Program-made: the position numbers and the translations under genes
Assembly: GCF_016907695.1 (NCBI RefSeq)
Contig: NZ_JAFBCK010000001.1
Span: forward strand, 620,001-684,000
DNA length: 64,000 bases
Direction: 5' to 3'
DNA from: Actinokineospora baliensis
Lineage (GTDB): Bacteria > Actinomycetota > Actinomycetes > Mycobacteriales > Pseudonocardiaceae
Notes under the pieces: generated by a model
What the model saw: the letters and a program-made list of their open reading frames with translations, nothing else
What the model was told of the DNA's origin: nothing
The model's database searches: none
Shown: positions 37,975 through 47,400 of the stretch, piece by piece
Layout of the letters: each line of letters begins with the position of its first letter
Position numbering within the stretch: the first letter of the stretch is position 1

Positions 37975-38165
37975 TACCGGTCTCCCCCGTGCGGTGGCTC
38001 CAGCCTGCGCAGCTGTTCGCGCAGGCGGGCCAGTTCGGCGATGTCGCGCTCGCGGAGTTCGCGGGCCCTGCGCTGCTTCTCCGCGGTCCTGGCCACCACC
38101 ACGACGGTGACCAGGATGAGGGCGACGACCAGCACGATCAGGAACTCGGACAGCCCGATGCTCAC
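37974..38165 (-). CDS. Small membrane protein with coiled coil
   Basis: 63 residues. N-terminal span (FLIVLVVALILVTVVVVA, 8-25) followed by a charged amphipathic helix (QRRARELRERDIAELARLRE). Pairs with the 54-residue protein downstream. Unknown function; location suggests accessory membrane proteins of the ESX-associated gene set. Confidence 0.55.
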   Translation of the reverse strand: MSIGLSEFLIVLVVALILVTVVVVARTAEKQRRARELRERDIAELARLREQLRRLEPPHGGDR

Positions 38166-38239
38166 GGCGAACCCCCCTCCGGCGCGGGCATGGTAACCAC
38201 GGCCCGCGCCGGGGGGTTAGGACTCAGCGCACTCGGCGC

Positions 38240-39571
38240 TCAGACACCGGCGACGACGGCGGCGAGGCGGTCGGCGGCGGTTTGGGCGGCTTCCTCGCTG
38301 GGCGCCTCGACCATGACCCGGACCAGCTGCTCGGTGCCCGAGGGGCGCAGCAGCACCCGGCCGGTGTCGCCGAGCTCGGCTTCCACGGCGGCCACGGCCG
38401 AGCTGACCAGCGGGGACGCCGCGACGGTCGCCTTGTCGGTGACCTTGACGTTGACCAGGACCTGCGGCATGCGGGTCATCACGCCCGCCAGCTCGGCGAG
38501 CGGGCGGCCGGTGGCGGCCACGCGGGCCATCAGGCGCATGGCGGTGAGCAGGCCGTCGCCGGTGGTGGCGTGGCCGGGGATGAGGACGTGGCCGGACTGC
38601 TCGCCGCCGAGGGCGAGGCCGGTGGCGCGCAGCTCCTCGAGCACGTAGCGGTCGCCGACGGCGGTGGTGCGCAGCTTCAGGCCGGCGTCGCGCATGGCCA
38701 CGTGCAGGCCCAGGTTGCTCATCACGGTGACCACGAAGCTGTCGTCGACCAGCTCACCGGCGTCGCGCATGGCCAGGGCGAGCACGGCCATGATCTGGTC
38801 GCCGTCGATGACCGCGCCGGTGGCGTCAACGGCCAGGCAGCGGTCGGCGTCGCCGTCGTGCGCGATGCCCAGGTCAGCGCCCTCGGCGAGCACGGCGGCG
38901 CGCAGGTCGTCGAGGTGGGTGGAGCCGCAGCCGTCGTTGATGTTCTCGCCGTCGGGCAGGGCGTGGATCGCGATGACCTCGGCGCCCGCCTCCCGGTAGG
39001 CCTGCGGCGCGGCGGCCCAGGCGGCCCCGTTGGCGCAGTCGACGACGACCTTGAGGCCGTCGAGCCGGTTGGGGACCGCGGCCAGCAGGTGCGCGACGTA
39101 GCGGTCGTGCGCGTCGGCGATGTCGTAGATCCGGCCGACCCCGGCGCCGGTGGGGCGCTCGGCAGGCGAGTCCAGACCGGCCTCGATCGCGTCCTCGATG
39201 GCGTCGGGCAGCTTGTGCCCGCCCGCGGCGAACAGCTTGATCCCGTTGTCCGGCATCGGGTTGTGCGAGGCGGAGATCATCACGCCCAGGTCGGCGCCCA
39301 GCGCGCCGACCAGGAAGGCCACCGCCGGGGTGGGCACCACGCCGACCTGCATGACGTCGGCACCGGCCGAGGCCAGCCCGGCGGCCACGGCGGCCTGCAG
39401 CATCTCACCGCTGGCCCTCGGGTCGCGGCCGACCACGGCGACCGGGCGGTGCGAGGTGTCGCGCGCGGCGAGCACCCTGGCCGCCGCCGCGGCGACCGAC
39501 ATCGCCAGTTCCGGGGTGAGGTCCGCGTTGGCGAGACCGCGTACGCCGTCGGTGCCGAACAGTCGAGCCAT
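38240..39571 (-). CDS. glmM: Phosphoglucosamine mutase
   Basis: 443 residues. Converts glucosamine-6-P to glucosamine-1-P after GlmS. Start [20 protein letters not shown]; active-site phosphoserine in [17 protein letters not shown] (Ser about 102); metal loop DGDADRC; sugar loop GEQSGH; phosphate loop [17 protein letters not shown] upstream of ATG 39571. Follows rplM-rpsI on the same strand, separated by a terminator. Confidence 0.95.
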   Translation of the reverse strand: MARLFGTDGVRGLANADLTPELAMSVAAAAARVLAARDTSHRPVAVVGRDPRASGEMLQAAVAAGLASAGADVMQVGVVPTPAVAFLVGALGADLGVMISASHNPMPDNGIKLFAAGGHKLPDAIEDAIEAGLDSPAERPTGAGVGRIYDIADAHDRYVAHLLAAVPNRLDGLKVVVDCANGAAWAAAPQAYREAGAEVIAIHALPDGENINDGCGSTHLDDLRAAVLAEGADLGIAHDGDADRCLAVDATGAVIDGDQIMAVLALAMRDAGELVDDSFVVTVMSNLGLHVAMRDAGLKLRTTAVGDRYVLEELRATGLALGGEQSGHVLIPGHATTGDGLLTAMRLMARVAATGRPLAELAGVMTRMPQVLVNVKVTDKATVAASPLVSSAVAAVEAELGDTGRVLLRPSGTEQLVRVMVEAPSEEAAQTAADRLAAVVAGV

Positions 39572-39661
39572 GGACTGGTTCCTCCACGTGTGGGGACGGG
39601 GGTGGGAGGCAGGGGTGGGCCGAGCCGGGTGGGACTGGTGGGACGACCGGGGGGAAAAGCA

Positions 39662-39706
39662 CAGCGGGAGCAGCCTGTTCGGTGTCGAACGGAGCTGCTC
39701 CCGCTG
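39662..39706. terminator. Terminator of rplM-rpsI
   Basis: CAGCGGGAGCAGC (39662-39674) pairs exactly with 39694-39706, with a further GTTCG/CGAAC pairing in the loop. It lies between the rpsI stop (39734) and the glmM start (39571). Confidence 0.8.
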
Positions 39707-39733
39707 GGTCGTGCTGTGGCTGACGCCGAAGGG

Positions 39734-40342
39734 TCAGCGCTTGCTGTACTGAGGCGCCTTGCGGGCCTTCTTCAGGCCGTACTTCTTGCGCTCCTTGGCC
39801 CGCGGGTCACGGGTGAGGAAGCCTGCCTTCTTCAGGACCGGGCGGTCCTCGGAGTCGAGCTCGATCAGCGCGCGGGCGATCGCCAGGCGCAGCGCACCGG
39901 CCTGGCCGGTGATGCCGCCGCCGTGCAGGTTGGCGCGGATGTCGAAGGACTCGGGCTTCTCGACGACCACGAGCGGCTCGCGGATGAGCTGCTGGTGGAC
40001 CTTGTTCGGGAAGTAGTCCTCGAGCGACTTGCCGTTGAGCAGGAACTTGCCGGAGCCCGGGGTGATCCGGACGCGGACGACGGCCTCCTTGCGGCGGCCG
40101 ACGGTCTGCGCGGTCTCCGAGGTCAGGTGCGGCAGCGCCGGGGCCGGGGCCTCGGCGGCGTCGGCGGCGTCGTTGTCGAGCGCGTCGAACTCGGCGACGG
40201 CGGCCGCCTCGTCGGTCTCGGCAGCGGTCTCGTCGGCGTCGACCTCAGCCACCTCGGCGACCTCGGTGGCGGCGGTCTCGTCGGTCTCGACCGCGGCGGC
40301 GTCGTCCTCGACGGGCTCGGGGGTCACGACGTCTTCACTCAC
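39734..40342 (-). CDS. rpsI: 30S ribosomal protein S9 with acidic extension
   Basis: 202 residues against about 130 for most S9. The S9 core starts at [19 protein letters not shown] (about 83) and ends with the basic tail [12 protein letters not shown] that reaches the ribosomal P site. The first ~75 residues are Glu/Asp/Ala-rich and probably disordered; extensions of this kind occur in actinobacterial S9. Overlaps the rplM stop by 4 bases. Confidence 0.95.
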   Translation of the reverse strand: MSEDVVTPEPVEDDAAAVETDETAATEVAEVAEVDADETAAETDEAAAVAEFDALDNDAADAAEAPAPALPHLTSETAQTVGRRKEAVVRVRITPGSGKFLLNGKSLEDYFPNKVHQQLIREPLVVVEKPESFDIRANLHGGGITGQAGALRLAIARALIELDSEDRPVLKKAGFLTRDPRAKERKKYGLKKARKAPQYSKR

Positions 40343-40782
40343 TTGGTGACCTTCGCAATCTCGAACGGCTGGGGCTGCTGGGCGGCGTGCGGGTGGGCCG
40401 GGCCTGCGTAGACCTTGAGCTTCTTGCCCTGGGCGCGGCCGAGCTTGTTCTTGGGGAGCATGCCCTTGACGACCTTCTCCAGCAGCCGGTCGGGGCGGGT
40501 GTCGAGCAGCTCGCCGAAGGACTGCTTGCGCAGACCGCCGGGGTAGCCGCTGTGCCGGTAGGCGAACGCCTGGTCCCGCTTGTTGCCGGTGAGGACAACC
40601 TTCTCCGCGTTGACGATGACGACGAAGTCGCCGGTGTCGACGTGGGGGGCGTAAGTGGGCTTGTGCTTGCCGCGAAGGAGCGTCGCGACGTGCGTGGCGA
40701 GACGACCGAGCACCACGTCCTCGGCGTCGATCACGTGCCAGGCTCGGTCGACCTCGCCGGGCTTAGGGCTGTACGTGGGCAC
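40339..40782 (-). CDS. rplM: 50S ribosomal protein L13
   Basis: 147 residues, standard length. [39 protein letters not shown] and [20 protein letters not shown] are diagnostic. GTG start at 40782 after GAGG. Confidence 0.96.
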   Translation of the reverse strand: MPTYSPKPGEVDRAWHVIDAEDVVLGRLATHVATLLRGKHKPTYAPHVDTGDFVVIVNAEKVVLTGNKRDQAFAYRHSGYPGGLRKQSFGELLDTRPDRLLEKVVKGMLPKNKLGRAQGKKLKVYAGPAHPHAAQQPQPFEIAKVTK

Positions 40783-41082
40783 GGGTCTACCTCATCGTCA
40801 ACATGCGTCATGGGTGCCTGTGCGGGCATCACCCCTGGGCGAACGGGTCGTCCAGGGGCGCGCAACGCGGCTCGACTCGCGCTAAACCAGCCGAGCTTTA
40901 CGCCCCGCGCCGCACAACAACGTAAGAAGATACCGGGTGGCCGTTGGGGGGTCAAAACCACCCCCGTTCACCCGGCCGGGTGTGGCCTTCGACACGCGGT
41001 CCCCGACACGCGGCAAGGCCCGGGGGCAGCCCCCGGGCCTTGGCGGTACGAGCGGGTGACCGGCCGGTGGCCGGTGGTCGGC
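40783..41082. other. rplM leader and esx terminator region
   Basis: 300 bases without a gene. The rplM-proximal part has an inverted repeat CCCCTGG/CCAGGGG (40832-40838, 40852-40858) that may belong to the rplM-rpsI 5' leader. The far part carries the esx terminator listed separately. No clear promoter was picked. Confidence 0.45.
41014..41042. terminator. Terminator after the esx pair
   Basis: Perfect 13-base arms (41014-41026, 41030-41042) with a CAG loop, 41 bases past the stop of the second WXG100 gene. Confidence 0.85.
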
Positions 41083-41376
41083 TCAGCCCCAGCGGTTGGC
41101 GTTCGCGCGCTCGGTGGCCTCGTAGTTCTCACCGGACTGCTGCACCGCGACCGCGATGGAGGACAGGACCTGCTTGAGCTCGTCGTAGGCCTTGTCCCAC
41201 TCGGCCTGCTTGGCGTTCCACGCCTCGGAGGCGGCACCGGTGTAGCCCGCGGCGAGCGGGGCCAGGCGCTGCTTGAGGTCGCCGAGCAGGGTCTCCAGCT
41301 GGCTGGAGGTGGACGCGAGCGACTGCGACGCGTTCGCGACCTCCGCGAAATTGACCTTGATGATGTCGCCGGACAT
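41083..41376 (-). CDS. WXG100 family protein (EsxU/EsxT-like)
   Basis: 97 residues, the size of ESAT-6/CFP-10 proteins. Helix-turn-helix with AGYTGAASEAWNAKQAEWDK at the turn; the WxG Gly is Ala (WNA). MSGDIIKVNFAEVANASQSL N-terminus. ATG 41376 follows AGGGAG. Second gene of an esx pair with 41445, likely forming a heterodimer secreted by the EccC machine; equivalent position to Rv3444c/Rv3445c. Confidence 0.85.
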   Translation of the reverse strand: MSGDIIKVNFAEVANASQSLASTSSQLETLLGDLKQRLAPLAAGYTGAASEAWNAKQAEWDKAYDELKQVLSSIAVAVQQSGENYEATERANANRWG

Positions 41377-41444
41377 TGGGTTTCTCCCTGAAGTCGTCAA
41401 TCAAGTACGAGATGGGCCGGAAAGCACTACCGCGGAAAGAGGAC

Positions 41445-41756
41445 TCAGCCGCCGAGGACGCTGGTGATGTTCGACAGCGAGGAGGAGGACTCCTCTTCCT
41501 GGCGGACGTAGGCCGCGTTGCTCTCCTTGAGCTGCTGCGAGATCGCCTCGAGGGCGGTGTGCAGCTTGTTGGCGTCGTCGTTGTAGCGCTGCATCAGCGT
41601 GGCGAAGGCGCGAGCGGCGTTACCCGACCAGTTGTCGTGCAGCGGCTGCAGGGCGCTGCCCAGGCTCTTGAGAGAGTTCTGGCTCTGCTCGTTGACGTTG
41701 TCGACGTCGACAGCGGCCTTGGCCATCTCTTCTGGCGTGATTCCGTAACCGGACAT
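41445..41756 (-). CDS. WXG100 family protein with secretion signal
   Basis: 103 residues. WSG turn at LHDNWSGNAARAFATLMQRY and, after the second helix, YVRQEEE, which fits the YxxxD/E type VII export signal carried by one partner of each Esx pair. Precedes the other esx gene by 68 bases and is presumably transcribed with it. Confidence 0.88.
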   Translation of the reverse strand: MSGYGITPEEMAKAAVDVDNVNEQSQNSLKSLGSALQPLHDNWSGNAARAFATLMQRYNDDANKLHTALEAISQQLKESNAAYVRQEEESSSSLSNITSVLGG

Positions 41757-41973
41757 TGGGAGAAACCCCCTGGCTTGTGGTTGGGTCGTACGCCTTCTTC
41801 GTTCGTACGCCGCTTACGACGAAGACCCTGCCAGGTTTGGTTCCCCCTCGGTGCGGGTTGGTTGCAGGTCGTTGCTCCCGTTAACGGTCTTGCCGGGAAC
41901 CCGCAGGTCAGACCGGGTCCACCGGGACCGGACAAGGCGCAGATGAGTTCACAGGTGTGAACGTCGCCGCAGG

Positions 41974-42210
41974 TCAGCCCCCGTGCAGCAGGATCTGGTC
42001 CTGCGAGAAGTCCTCGTCGTCAGGGGTGTTCGGCTCCTTGCGCGCCTGCTCCGGCGGCGCGCTGGTCGACTTGGCCGCCAGCCGCTGGGTGTCGCGCCGG
42101 AACGCGGCGCTGGTCTCGCGCGCCTCGGCCGAAGCGCGGCGCGCGGCGGTCACCGCGGCGGACACCTCGGCCCGGAACTTCGCGACCGACTCGGCGAATC
42201 CCTCGTTCAC
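41974..42210 (-). CDS. Small ESX-locus helical protein
   Basis: 78 residues: long Ala/Arg/Glu helix (FRAEVSAAVTAARRASAEAR) and an acidic tail (NTPDDEDFSQDQILLHGG). GTG 42210 overlaps the stop of the Hsp70-like gene by 4 bases. Corresponds in position to the small genes between the Rv3446c-like gene and esx genes. Function unknown. Confidence 0.55.
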   Translation of the reverse strand: MNEGFAESVAKFRAEVSAAVTAARRASAEARETSAAFRRDTQRLAAKSTSAPPEQARKEPNTPDDEDFSQDQILLHGG

Positions 42211-43925
42211 TGCCCACCTCCGACCACGGTGGAGCGCACCACCGTCTCGCAAGCCTGCCGCACCAGTTCCCGGCCGCCTTCTGTGTACTGGCAGCCGATG
42301 CTGACCTGGTACCTGCCCTCCAGGAGCACGTACCAGTCGACGGTAGCGCCCTGCTTGGCCACCTGCTCGCGGTAGTACACAACATCGCGGCCCGCGAAGC
42401 TGGCCTTTTCGTCGTATCCCGACAGTTCCGAACCGCGGCCGTCGAAGTCCGCCCGCAACCGCTCCAACGCGCGCGCACGGTCGGTGCCGCTGTCGAACGA
42501 GAGTTGGCGCTCTTGCACCAGGACCAGGTCGTTGCCCTGCTCGGCACCGGTCGGTTTGATCTCCGTGCGCATGATCCCGGGGTTGCCGCCGGTCTGCGTC
42601 CAGTCGTCCGGCAGCGCGAACCGGTAGTCGTAGCGCGAGATCGTGGTGCTGCCCGCGCTGTCCTGGTTCACGGCGAGCAAGAGCCCGACACCGCCGCCCA
42701 CCAACGCGAGCAGAACGCCGATCCCTATGTAGAGCCCCGTCTTCCGCTTCTTCTTCGGCTGTTGTTCGGCGGCGGGCAAATAGGGCTGCGGTGCCCGGTA
42801 AGGGGGTTGCTGGTGCGATCCGGTCCCGTGCGGGGCGCCTGCGAGCACACCGGTGTGGTCCACATCGGGGGCGACCGCCCGCAACGCCCCCCTGGCGACG
42901 ACGGTCTCCGGCTGGTCGAGCGTGACCGGCACGACCCCCGTCCGCTCCGCGACCAACCGCGCCACCAACGGGATCCGGCTCGACCCGCCGACGAGGAAGA
43001 TCCCGGCCAACCCCGAGGGCGCCAACCCCGCGTCCCGCACCGCGGCGAGGGTGAGCGCCACGGCGGCGGCGACGGGCTCGGCGATCAACCGCTCGAAGTC
43101 GTCGCGGGTCACGTGGGCGTCGGGGAAGGGGGACGGGAGCGGGATGTCGGTGTAGGTGTGCCGCGACAGCGTCTCCTTGGCGTTGCGGACGTCCTGCCGC
43201 AGCACCCGTCTCCGGCGCCGGTCGAGCAGGTCCCTGCCCTCGATGAGCTCCGCCCACGCGTCGCGGTGCTTGGCGGCGGCCGTGCGGCCCAGGTGCTCGA
43301 GCAGGAGCTGATCGATGTCGGCGCCGCCGAAGGTCGGGTTTCCCTTGGTGGCCAAGACGGTGAAGAGGGTGGTGTGCTGCTCGGTCCGCACAACGCTGAC
43401 GTCCACGGTCCCGCCACCGAGGTCCAGGACGGCCAGGGTGCGCCCCTGGCCGGGGAAGCTCGCGGAGTGGAAAACGGCCGCCGCCACGGGTTCCGGCACC
43501 AACAGCACCCTGGCGGCGAGCCCGGCAGCGGCTTGGCGCAGCACCTGGGTGCGCACACTCCCCCAGTCGGCCGGGTGGGTCAGCACGAGCTGGTCGACCT
43601 GCACACCCCCGGCCACCCGCCGCGCCTCGGCGACGGCGCGCCCGATCACCGCCCGGAACACCTGGACCACGGGGATGACCGCGGCACCGAGCAACAGCTC
43701 ACCCTCGTCGATCCGCCGCTTGGGATGCGGCTCGAACCGCGAGGGGTCCAGCGCGGCCTGCCGCTCGGCCTCCTGCCCCACGAACAACGTGCCGTCGATG
43801 CCGGCGTACACGGCCGACGACAACAGCGGCTGCCCGTCGATGACGATCACTTGCGGTTCCCGCCCGTTGAGCGAGATGGCGACACAGGTGCTGGAAGTGC
43901 CGAAGTCGACAGCTACACGCAGCAC
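42207..43925 (-). CDS. Type VII secretion-associated Hsp70-like membrane protein
   Basis: 572 residues. N-terminal Hsp70/actin-like ATPase (VAVDFGTSSTCVAISLNG; LDLGGGTVDVSVV; GIFLVGGSSRIPLVARLV), without a DnaK substrate-binding domain. A Lys/Arg run (KKKRK) and one span (TGLYIGIGVLLALVGGGVGL, about 395-415) lead to a C-terminal extracytoplasmic domain (DYRFALPDDWTQTGG ... CQYTEGGRELVRQAC) of the Rv3446c family. GTG 43925 is 8 bases after AGGAGG; GTG 43934 abuts the ribosome site and is less likely. Its place in an ESX-4 locus supports an assembly or chaperone role (inference). Confidence 0.8.
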   Translation of the reverse strand: MLRVAVDFGTSSTCVAISLNGREPQVIVIDGQPLLSSAVYAGIDGTLFVGQEAERQAALDPSRFEPHPKRRIDEGELLLGAAVIPVVQVFRAVIGRAVAEARRVAGGVQVDQLVLTHPADWGSVRTQVLRQAAAGLAARVLLVPEPVAAAVFHSASFPGQGRTLAVLDLGGGTVDVSVVRTEQHTTLFTVLATKGNPTFGGADIDQLLLEHLGRTAAAKHRDAWAELIEGRDLLDRRRRRVLRQDVRNAKETLSRHTYTDIPLPSPFPDAHVTRDDFERLIAEPVAAAVALTLAAVRDAGLAPSGLAGIFLVGGSSRIPLVARLVAERTGVVPVTLDQPETVVARGALRAVAPDVDHTGVLAGAPHGTGSHQQPPYRAPQPYLPAAEQQPKKKRKTGLYIGIGVLLALVGGGVGLLLAVNQDSAGSTTISRYDYRFALPDDWTQTGGNPGIMRTEIKPTGAEQGNDLVLVQERQLSFDSGTDRARALERLRADFDGRGSELSGYDEKASFAGRDVVYYREQVAKQGATVDWYVLLEGRYQVSIGCQYTEGGRELVRQACETVVRSTVVGGGQ

Positions 43926-43985
43926 CCTGGCCACCTCCTGACGGTATGTCCAAGGTCACCCTACGTGGCGACCCGCCGTCAAGGC

Positions 43986-44099
43986 TTACGGGCCCGGGTG
44001 CACAGCCTTGGCCCGCCAGGACCAAGCCTGAGCGGGCACGACACCACCCCGCCCCGGGGCGCGACCGGGGGGCTTGACGGCGCCGAAGCAGGCACCGTC
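43986..44099 (-). pseudogene. Oldest decayed copy of eccC 3' end
   Basis: Minus-strand reading DGACFGAVKPPGRAPGRGGV ... ending HPGP-stop (TAA at 43986) aligns with the EccC terminus DEGALLGTVKPSALPPGRGT, with the same length to the stop within one codon. It has no start and is not a gene. Third and most diverged of three serial copies. Confidence 0.6.
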
Positions 44100-44156
44100 G
44101 GCGGGCTGGCTTCACCAAGCGGGCACCACGCGGTGTCCTTGATCGGGTCGGGCCCC

Positions 44157-44357
44157 GCTCGGCGGACACCGAGCGAGGCACCGGCGGGCCGCGGCAGCGA
44201 GCGCTCCTCCCGCTCGGCCAGGCCGAGCGGGAGGGTGGCGGCGGCTACTCCGGCTGGATCCAGGCGGCGCGCATAAGGGATCGGCCCACCTCGCAGCTGA
44301 CCACCGTGCCCCGGCCTGGTGGCAGCGCGGAGGGGTTGACGCCATGGAGGAGGGCTC
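44157..44357 (-). pseudogene. Younger duplicated copy of eccC 3' end
   Basis: Minus-strand reading DGALLHGVNPSALPPGRGTV VSCEVGRSLMRAAWIQPE-stop (TAG at 44245) matches the last ~37 codons of EccC. Its distal part (44157-44266) is identical to 44390-44499, offset 233. Upstream of the homologous stretch the frame hits TGA. It is the middle of three serial copies. Confidence 0.75.
44207..44233. terminator. Duplicated copy of eccC terminator
   Basis: CTCCCGCTCGGC-CAG-GCCGAGCGGGAG, identical to the hairpin at 44440-44466 and 233 bases away. Confidence 0.7.
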
Positions 44358-44384
44358 CGTCGGCAGGCCTGTTTCACCACGCGT

Positions 44385-44412
44385 GCCTCGCTCGGCGGAC
44401 ACCGAGCGAGGC
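44385..44412. terminator. Distal terminator hairpin after eccC
   Basis: GCCTCGCTCGG pairs exactly with CCGAGCGAGGC (11-base arms, 6-base loop), second of two hairpins downstream of the eccC stop. Confidence 0.7.
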
Positions 44413-44439
44413 ACCGGCGGGCCGCGGCAGCGAGCGCTC

Positions 44440-44466
44440 CTCCCGCTCGGCCAGGCCGAGCGGGAG
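44440..44466. terminator. Terminator hairpin after eccC
   Basis: Perfect 12-base arms (44440-44451, 44455-44466) with CAG loop, 12 bases past the eccC stop. Confidence 0.85.
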
Positions 44467-44477
44467 GGTGGCGGCGG

Positions 44478-47400
44478 CTACTCCGGCTGGATCCAGGCGA
44501 TGTGCATGAGGGATTGGCCGACCTTGCGGCTGACCAGGGTGCCTCGGCCTGGGGGCAGCGCTGACGGTTTGACGGTGCCGAGGAGGGCGCCTTCGTCTTT
44601 GCTGCCGCTCATGACGATGCCGGGGCTGGCGATCTCGCGGAGTTTGCCCAGGACCGGGTCGAACATGGCGCGGCTGGCGCCGCCGGTGCGGCGGACGGTG
44701 ATGACGTGCAGGCCGACGTCCTTGGCCTGGGGGAGGAACTCGGCGATGGGCTGCAGCGGGTTGTTGCCCTGGGTGGCGACCAGGTCGTAGTCGTCGACGA
44801 TGACGAACAGTTCCGGGCCCTTCCACCAGGAGCGGTTCTTGAGCTGCTCCTGGGTGACGTCCGGGCCGGGGAGGCGCTTGAGCATGGAGCCCCGGACGTC
44901 CTTGATCATGTCGCCGAGCTGGTTGGAGGAGACGGCGTAGCCGAGCAGGTGCTCGGTGTTGATGTAGCCGAGCATGGTGCGCCGGTAGTCGACCAGGATG
45001 ATGACCGCTTCCTTGGGGGTGTAGCGGTCCATGATGCCGCGCACGATCACCCGCAGCAGGTTGGTCTTGCCGGACTCGCCGTCGGCGAAGGCGACGAAGT
45101 GCGGCTCGGACTCCAGGTCCAGGTACACCGGGGCCAGGTCGTTCTCGTCGACGCCGATCGGCACGAGCTTGCTGTCGCGGCGCGGGTCCTGGGCGATGAG
45201 GTCCTCGTAGGGCAGGACCTCCGGCAGCAGCCGGACCTTCGGCGCGCTGCGGCCGCGCCAGCCGGACTTGATCTTGGCGACCGCGTCCTGCACGCCACCG
45301 GCGACGTCCTCCGGGTTGCTCGACCCGTCGATGCGCGGCAGGCCGGTCAGGAAGTGCAGCTTGTCCCGCGACAGTCCGCGACCAGGCCGCCCGGCTGGCA
45401 CGTTCACCGCCACCCGACGGTCCACATCGGACTCCGACGGGTCACCGAGGCGCAGCTCGAACCGGGTGCCGAGCAGGTCCTTCAACGCGGGCCGGATCTC
45501 CGCCCAGCGGTTGGCCGCGACCACGACGTGGATGCCGTAGGACAGGCCCTGGGCGGCCAGGTTGACGACCTGCATCTCCAGCGTCTCGAACTCCTGGCGG
45601 AAGTTGAGCCAGCCGTCGACGATCAGGAAGACGTCGCCGAACAGGTCGTCCTTGAGCTCACCTCGGCGCTTGCGGTTGCGGAAGTCGGTCATCGAGTCGA
45701 TGCCCACGTCGCGGAAGCGCTGCTCGCGTTCGGTGACCAGACCGGTCACCTCGGCCACCATCCGGCGGGCCTTGTCCGGGTCGATGCGACCGGCGACCCC
45801 GCCGACGTGCGGCAGGCCCTCCAGCGTGCCGAGCGTGCCGCCGCCGAGGTCGAGGCAGTAGAACTGGACCTCTTCGGCGGTGTGCGTGAGCGCCATCGAC
45901 ATGACCAGCGTGCGCAGCATCATCGACTTGCCCGACTGCGGCCCGCCCGCGATCGCGGCGTGGCCAGCGGCACCGGAGAAGTCCGCCCACAGCAGGTCTC
46001 GCCGCTGCTCGAACGGCTTGTCGATGATGCCGAGCGGCACCTGGAGCCTGCCGTTGCCGTAGAACCCGACCGGCGACAGACCGCGGTCCTCGGTCGGCTG
46101 CAGCGGCGGGAAGAGCGTGTCGAGCGAGTTAGGCTCGTTCAGCGGCGGCAACCACACCTCGTGCGCGGGCGGACCCTGCCCCACGAGCCGGTTGACGATG
46201 ACGTCGAGCTCGCTGGCCTCTTGCCCGCCCTCGGGCTTCTTCTCCTCCTGGACCGGCTCCAGGGGCTTCTCCGGCTCCTTGGGGATCTCCACGTAGTCCG
46301 GCACGAACAGCTTCGCCCGCCGGTCACCCGAGACGGCGGCGACCGGCCCGGCCGCCTGCATGCCCGCGGGGCGGTACGGCCCGGACACGTACGCGGCCTT
46401 GAACCGAACCATGGTGCTGGTGTCGAACTTCAGGTACCCGGAGCCGGGGATCGACGGCAGCTCGAACGCGTCCGGCACGCCGATGGCCGCGCGGGACTCG
46501 GCCGCGGAGAACGTCTTGAGGCCGATCCGGTAGGACAGGTGCGAGTCGAGACCGCGCAGCTTGCCCTCTTCCAGCCGCTGCGAGGCGAGCAGCATGTGCA
46601 TCTGCAGCGACCGGCCGAGCCGTCCGATCGCGACGAACAGGTCGATGAAGTCCGGTTTGGCCGACAGCAGCTCGGAGAACTCGTCGACCACGATGAACAG
46701 CGCGGGCAGCGGGTCGAGGTCGGCGCCGTTCTCGCGCGCTTTCTCGTACTCCCAGACGTTCTTGAAGTTGCCGCCGTTCTTCAGCGCCTCCTGGCGCCGG
46801 TTCATCTCACCGGCCAGCGCGTCCTTCATGCGGTCGACCAGGGTCAGGTCGCCCTGCAGGTTGGTGATGACCGCGGCGACGTGCGGCGCGGAGTCCAACC
46901 CGAGGAAGGTCGCGCCACCCTTGAAGTCGACCAGCACGAAGTTCAGCGTCGACGACGAGTGCGTGGCCAGCATGCCCAGCACCAGCGTGCGCAGGAACTC
47001 CGACTTGCCGGACCCGGTCGCGCCGATGCACAGGCCGTGCGGGCCCATGCCCTCCACCGCCGCTTCCTTGATGTCGAGCTCGACGGCCTGGCCGAACTCG
47101 CCGACGCCGAACGGGACCCGGTAGCGGTCGCGCACCGGCCGGGGCCGCCACGCCTGCTGCACGTCGAAGGTCATCGGGTCGCCGGGGATGCCGAGCAGTT
47201 CCAGCAGCGTCGGGTTGGACAGCAGCGGTTCCTCGTCGCCGGAGTCGGCGGCCGCGGCGGAGAGCCGGTACGGGGACAGCTTGCGCGCCAACGCTTCCGC
47301 CTCGGCGACGCTGAGCACGTCCGGGCTGGCGAACCACTCCACGCCGGAGGCGCTGCGCGCGCCGAGCCGGTCCGCCTCGACCACCAGCCGCAATCCGCGC

